A stretch of DNA of 7,042 bases from JAVKDP01 sp040222185 (GTDB lineage Bacteria; Bacteroidota; Rhodothermia; Balneolales; Balneolaceae): assembly GCA_040222185.1 (NCBI GenBank), contig JAVKDP010000069.1, forward strand, positions 1 to 7,042, in the 5' to 3' direction. Within the stretch, counting starts at the first letter, position 1, and every line of letters begins with the position of its first letter. This document shows positions 6,114 to 7,042 of this stretch, piece by piece. The notes beneath the pieces were generated by a model, which was not told the DNA's origin, ran no database searches, and was given only the letters and a program-made list of their open reading frames with translations. Both the position numbers and the translations under genes were made by a program.

Positions 6114-7042
6114 ATGAAGTCAAAGAATAATGCCCCTGAATTAAAAGAAACACATTCAAAATCAATAAAAAATTCCAGGAGAGATTTTTTAAAGAATGCA
6201 GGGCTTGGAATAGCTGCTTTCTCTATAGTTCCAAGGTTTGTACTCGGAGGAAACGGCTACACTGCTCCAAGTGATAAGATCACTATTGGCTTTATTGGAA
6301 ATGGTAAACAATGTACCATCCTGGGTAACCCATTTCTTGAATTAAGTGATGTACAAATTGTAGCCAATAGTGACGTTGATTCTGTTAAAAGAACAAAGTT
6401 CAAAGAGTTCGTTGAAAATAAGTACGCAGAAATTAATGATACATCAAATTACGATGGATGTACTGCTTATCATGAATATGAGGAGATCATAGCCAGAGAT
6501 GATATTGACGCGGTAATAGTCTGTACTCCAGATCATTGGCATGCAAAACCTGCTATTGAAGCTATGAATGCCGGGAAGGATTTGTATTGTGAAAAGCCAC
6601 TTTCTCTTACTGTAGCCGAAGGTCGGGCAATGGTAAATGTTGCCAGGAAAAACCAGAGGGTTACTCAAACAGGGAGTATGCAACGCTCCTGGGGGAATTT
6701 CAGGAAAGCCTGCGAACTTGTACGAAACGGATATCTTGGCGAGATTAAAGAAGTGAAAGTGAATGTAGGAGACCCGGCTGTACCATATGATTTACCAGCA
6801 CAACCCATCCCTAAAAGTCTTGACTGGGACCGGTGGTTAGGGCCAGCGTTCTTTGAAGAATATAATGATACTTTGGCTCCACCCTTTCCATGGAATAATT
6901 ACCCAATGTGGAGACGTTATAAAGAGTTTGCGGGAGGTATACTATGTGACTGGGGTGCTCATATGTTTGATATTGCACAATGGGGATTAGGTATGGATGA
7001 CTCTGGCCCAGTAGAACTTATCCCTCCTTCTGATAAAAATGC
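6114..7042 (+). CDS. Tat-exported Gfo/Idh/MocA family oxidoreductase, 3' end outside the window
   Basis: The frame opens with ATG at 6114 and stays open for 309 codons to the window edge, so the C-terminus is missing. A twin-arginine signal is present: NSRRDFLKNAGLG at 20-32 followed by a hydrophobic stretch, implying export of the folded, cofactor-bound enzyme. The mature N-terminus is a Rossmann fold (ITIGFIGNGKQC at 56-67) for NAD(P). TPDHWHAKPAI and CEKPLSLTVAEG follow; the lysine of the EKP motif is residue 161. The catalytic segment GGILCDWGAHMFDIAQW gives D279 and H283. These features define the family of sugar or polyol dehydrogenases; the Tat-type branch is abundant in Bacteroidota and Planctomycetota. 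The substrate is unknown. An in-frame stop upstream at 6090-6092 and the absence of other ATGs before the Tat motif support this start; no Shine-Dalgarno is visible. The third glycine of the GxGxxG motif is replaced by Cys67. Confidence 0.92.
   Translation, partial: MKSKNNAPELKETHSKSIKNSRRDFLKNAGLGIAAFSIVPRFVLGGNGYTAPSDKITIGFIGNGKQCTILGNPFLELSDVQIVANSDVDSVKRTKFKEFVENKYAEINDTSNYDGCTAYHEYEEIIARDDIDAVIVCTPDHWHAKPAIEAMNAGKDLYCEKPLSLTVAEGRAMVNVARKNQRVTQTGSMQRSWGNFRKACELVRNGYLGEIKEVKVNVGDPAVPYDLPAQPIPKSLDWDRWLGPAFFEEYNDTLAPPFPWNNYPMWRRYKEFAGGILCDWGAHMFDIAQWGLGMDDSGPVELIPPSDKN

Noticed and set aside
6444..6683. Minus-strand 79-codon ORF near the right edge
   Set aside because: It is antisense to the Gfo/Idh/MocA oxidoreductase, whose motifs span exactly this interval.

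Overview
The window is AT-rich, gene-dense bacterial chromosome. It most likely comes from the Bacteroidota/Balneolota side of the FCB group. The supports are bacillithiol synthesis (BshC), a DUF151 nuclease with a C-terminal UVR motif, a short lipoprotein of the 'GPxGxxG' type common in Bacteroidota, a Tat-dependent Gfo/Idh/MocA oxidoreductase, and several genes without a clear Shine-Dalgarno. This placement is inferred from gene content; no ribosomal marker is present.

Left half, minus strand (3535 down to 1): four tightly packed genes that look like one transcription unit. In order of transcription they are a DUF151/UVR bifunctional-nuclease-family protein, bshC (last step of bacillithiol synthesis), a 5-formyltetrahydrofolate cyclo-ligase gene and a PspC-domain membrane protein. 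Spacings are 3 nt, a 1-nt overlap (TAATG) and 23 nt. The cyclo-ligase gene is recognisable over its full length (753-1346) but carries an in-frame TAA at codon 96. The coding frame continues cleanly beyond it through the catalytic-region motif, so this is a recent nonsense mutation or a sequence error. It is the most notable observation here.

Middle: a 194-bp divergent intergenic region (3536-3729) holds a perfect 17-nt palindrome, a sigma70-like promoter candidate and a strong ribosome binding site for a small secreted lipoprotein (3730-4233). A good intrinsic terminator follows the lipoprotein gene (4261-4292).

Right half, plus strand: a polytopic membrane protein with HTTM/DoxX-like motifs (4332-5522, with an alternative start at 4377); a short stretch whose 29 codons resemble the C-terminal end of an RDD-family membrane protein (5551-5640); a single-domain cupin with complete metal-ligand motifs (5660-6025); and the first 309 codons of a Tat-exported Gfo/Idh/MocA oxidoreductase that runs off the window (6114 onward). 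That last gene matters for anyone reading the right edge, since it is open-ended.

No CRISPR array, RNA gene, insertion sequence or defence module is visible. I see no convincing new multi-gene system. The items worth a second look are the interrupted folate gene, the composition of the minus-strand operon, the RDD-like remnant and the intergenic palindrome.
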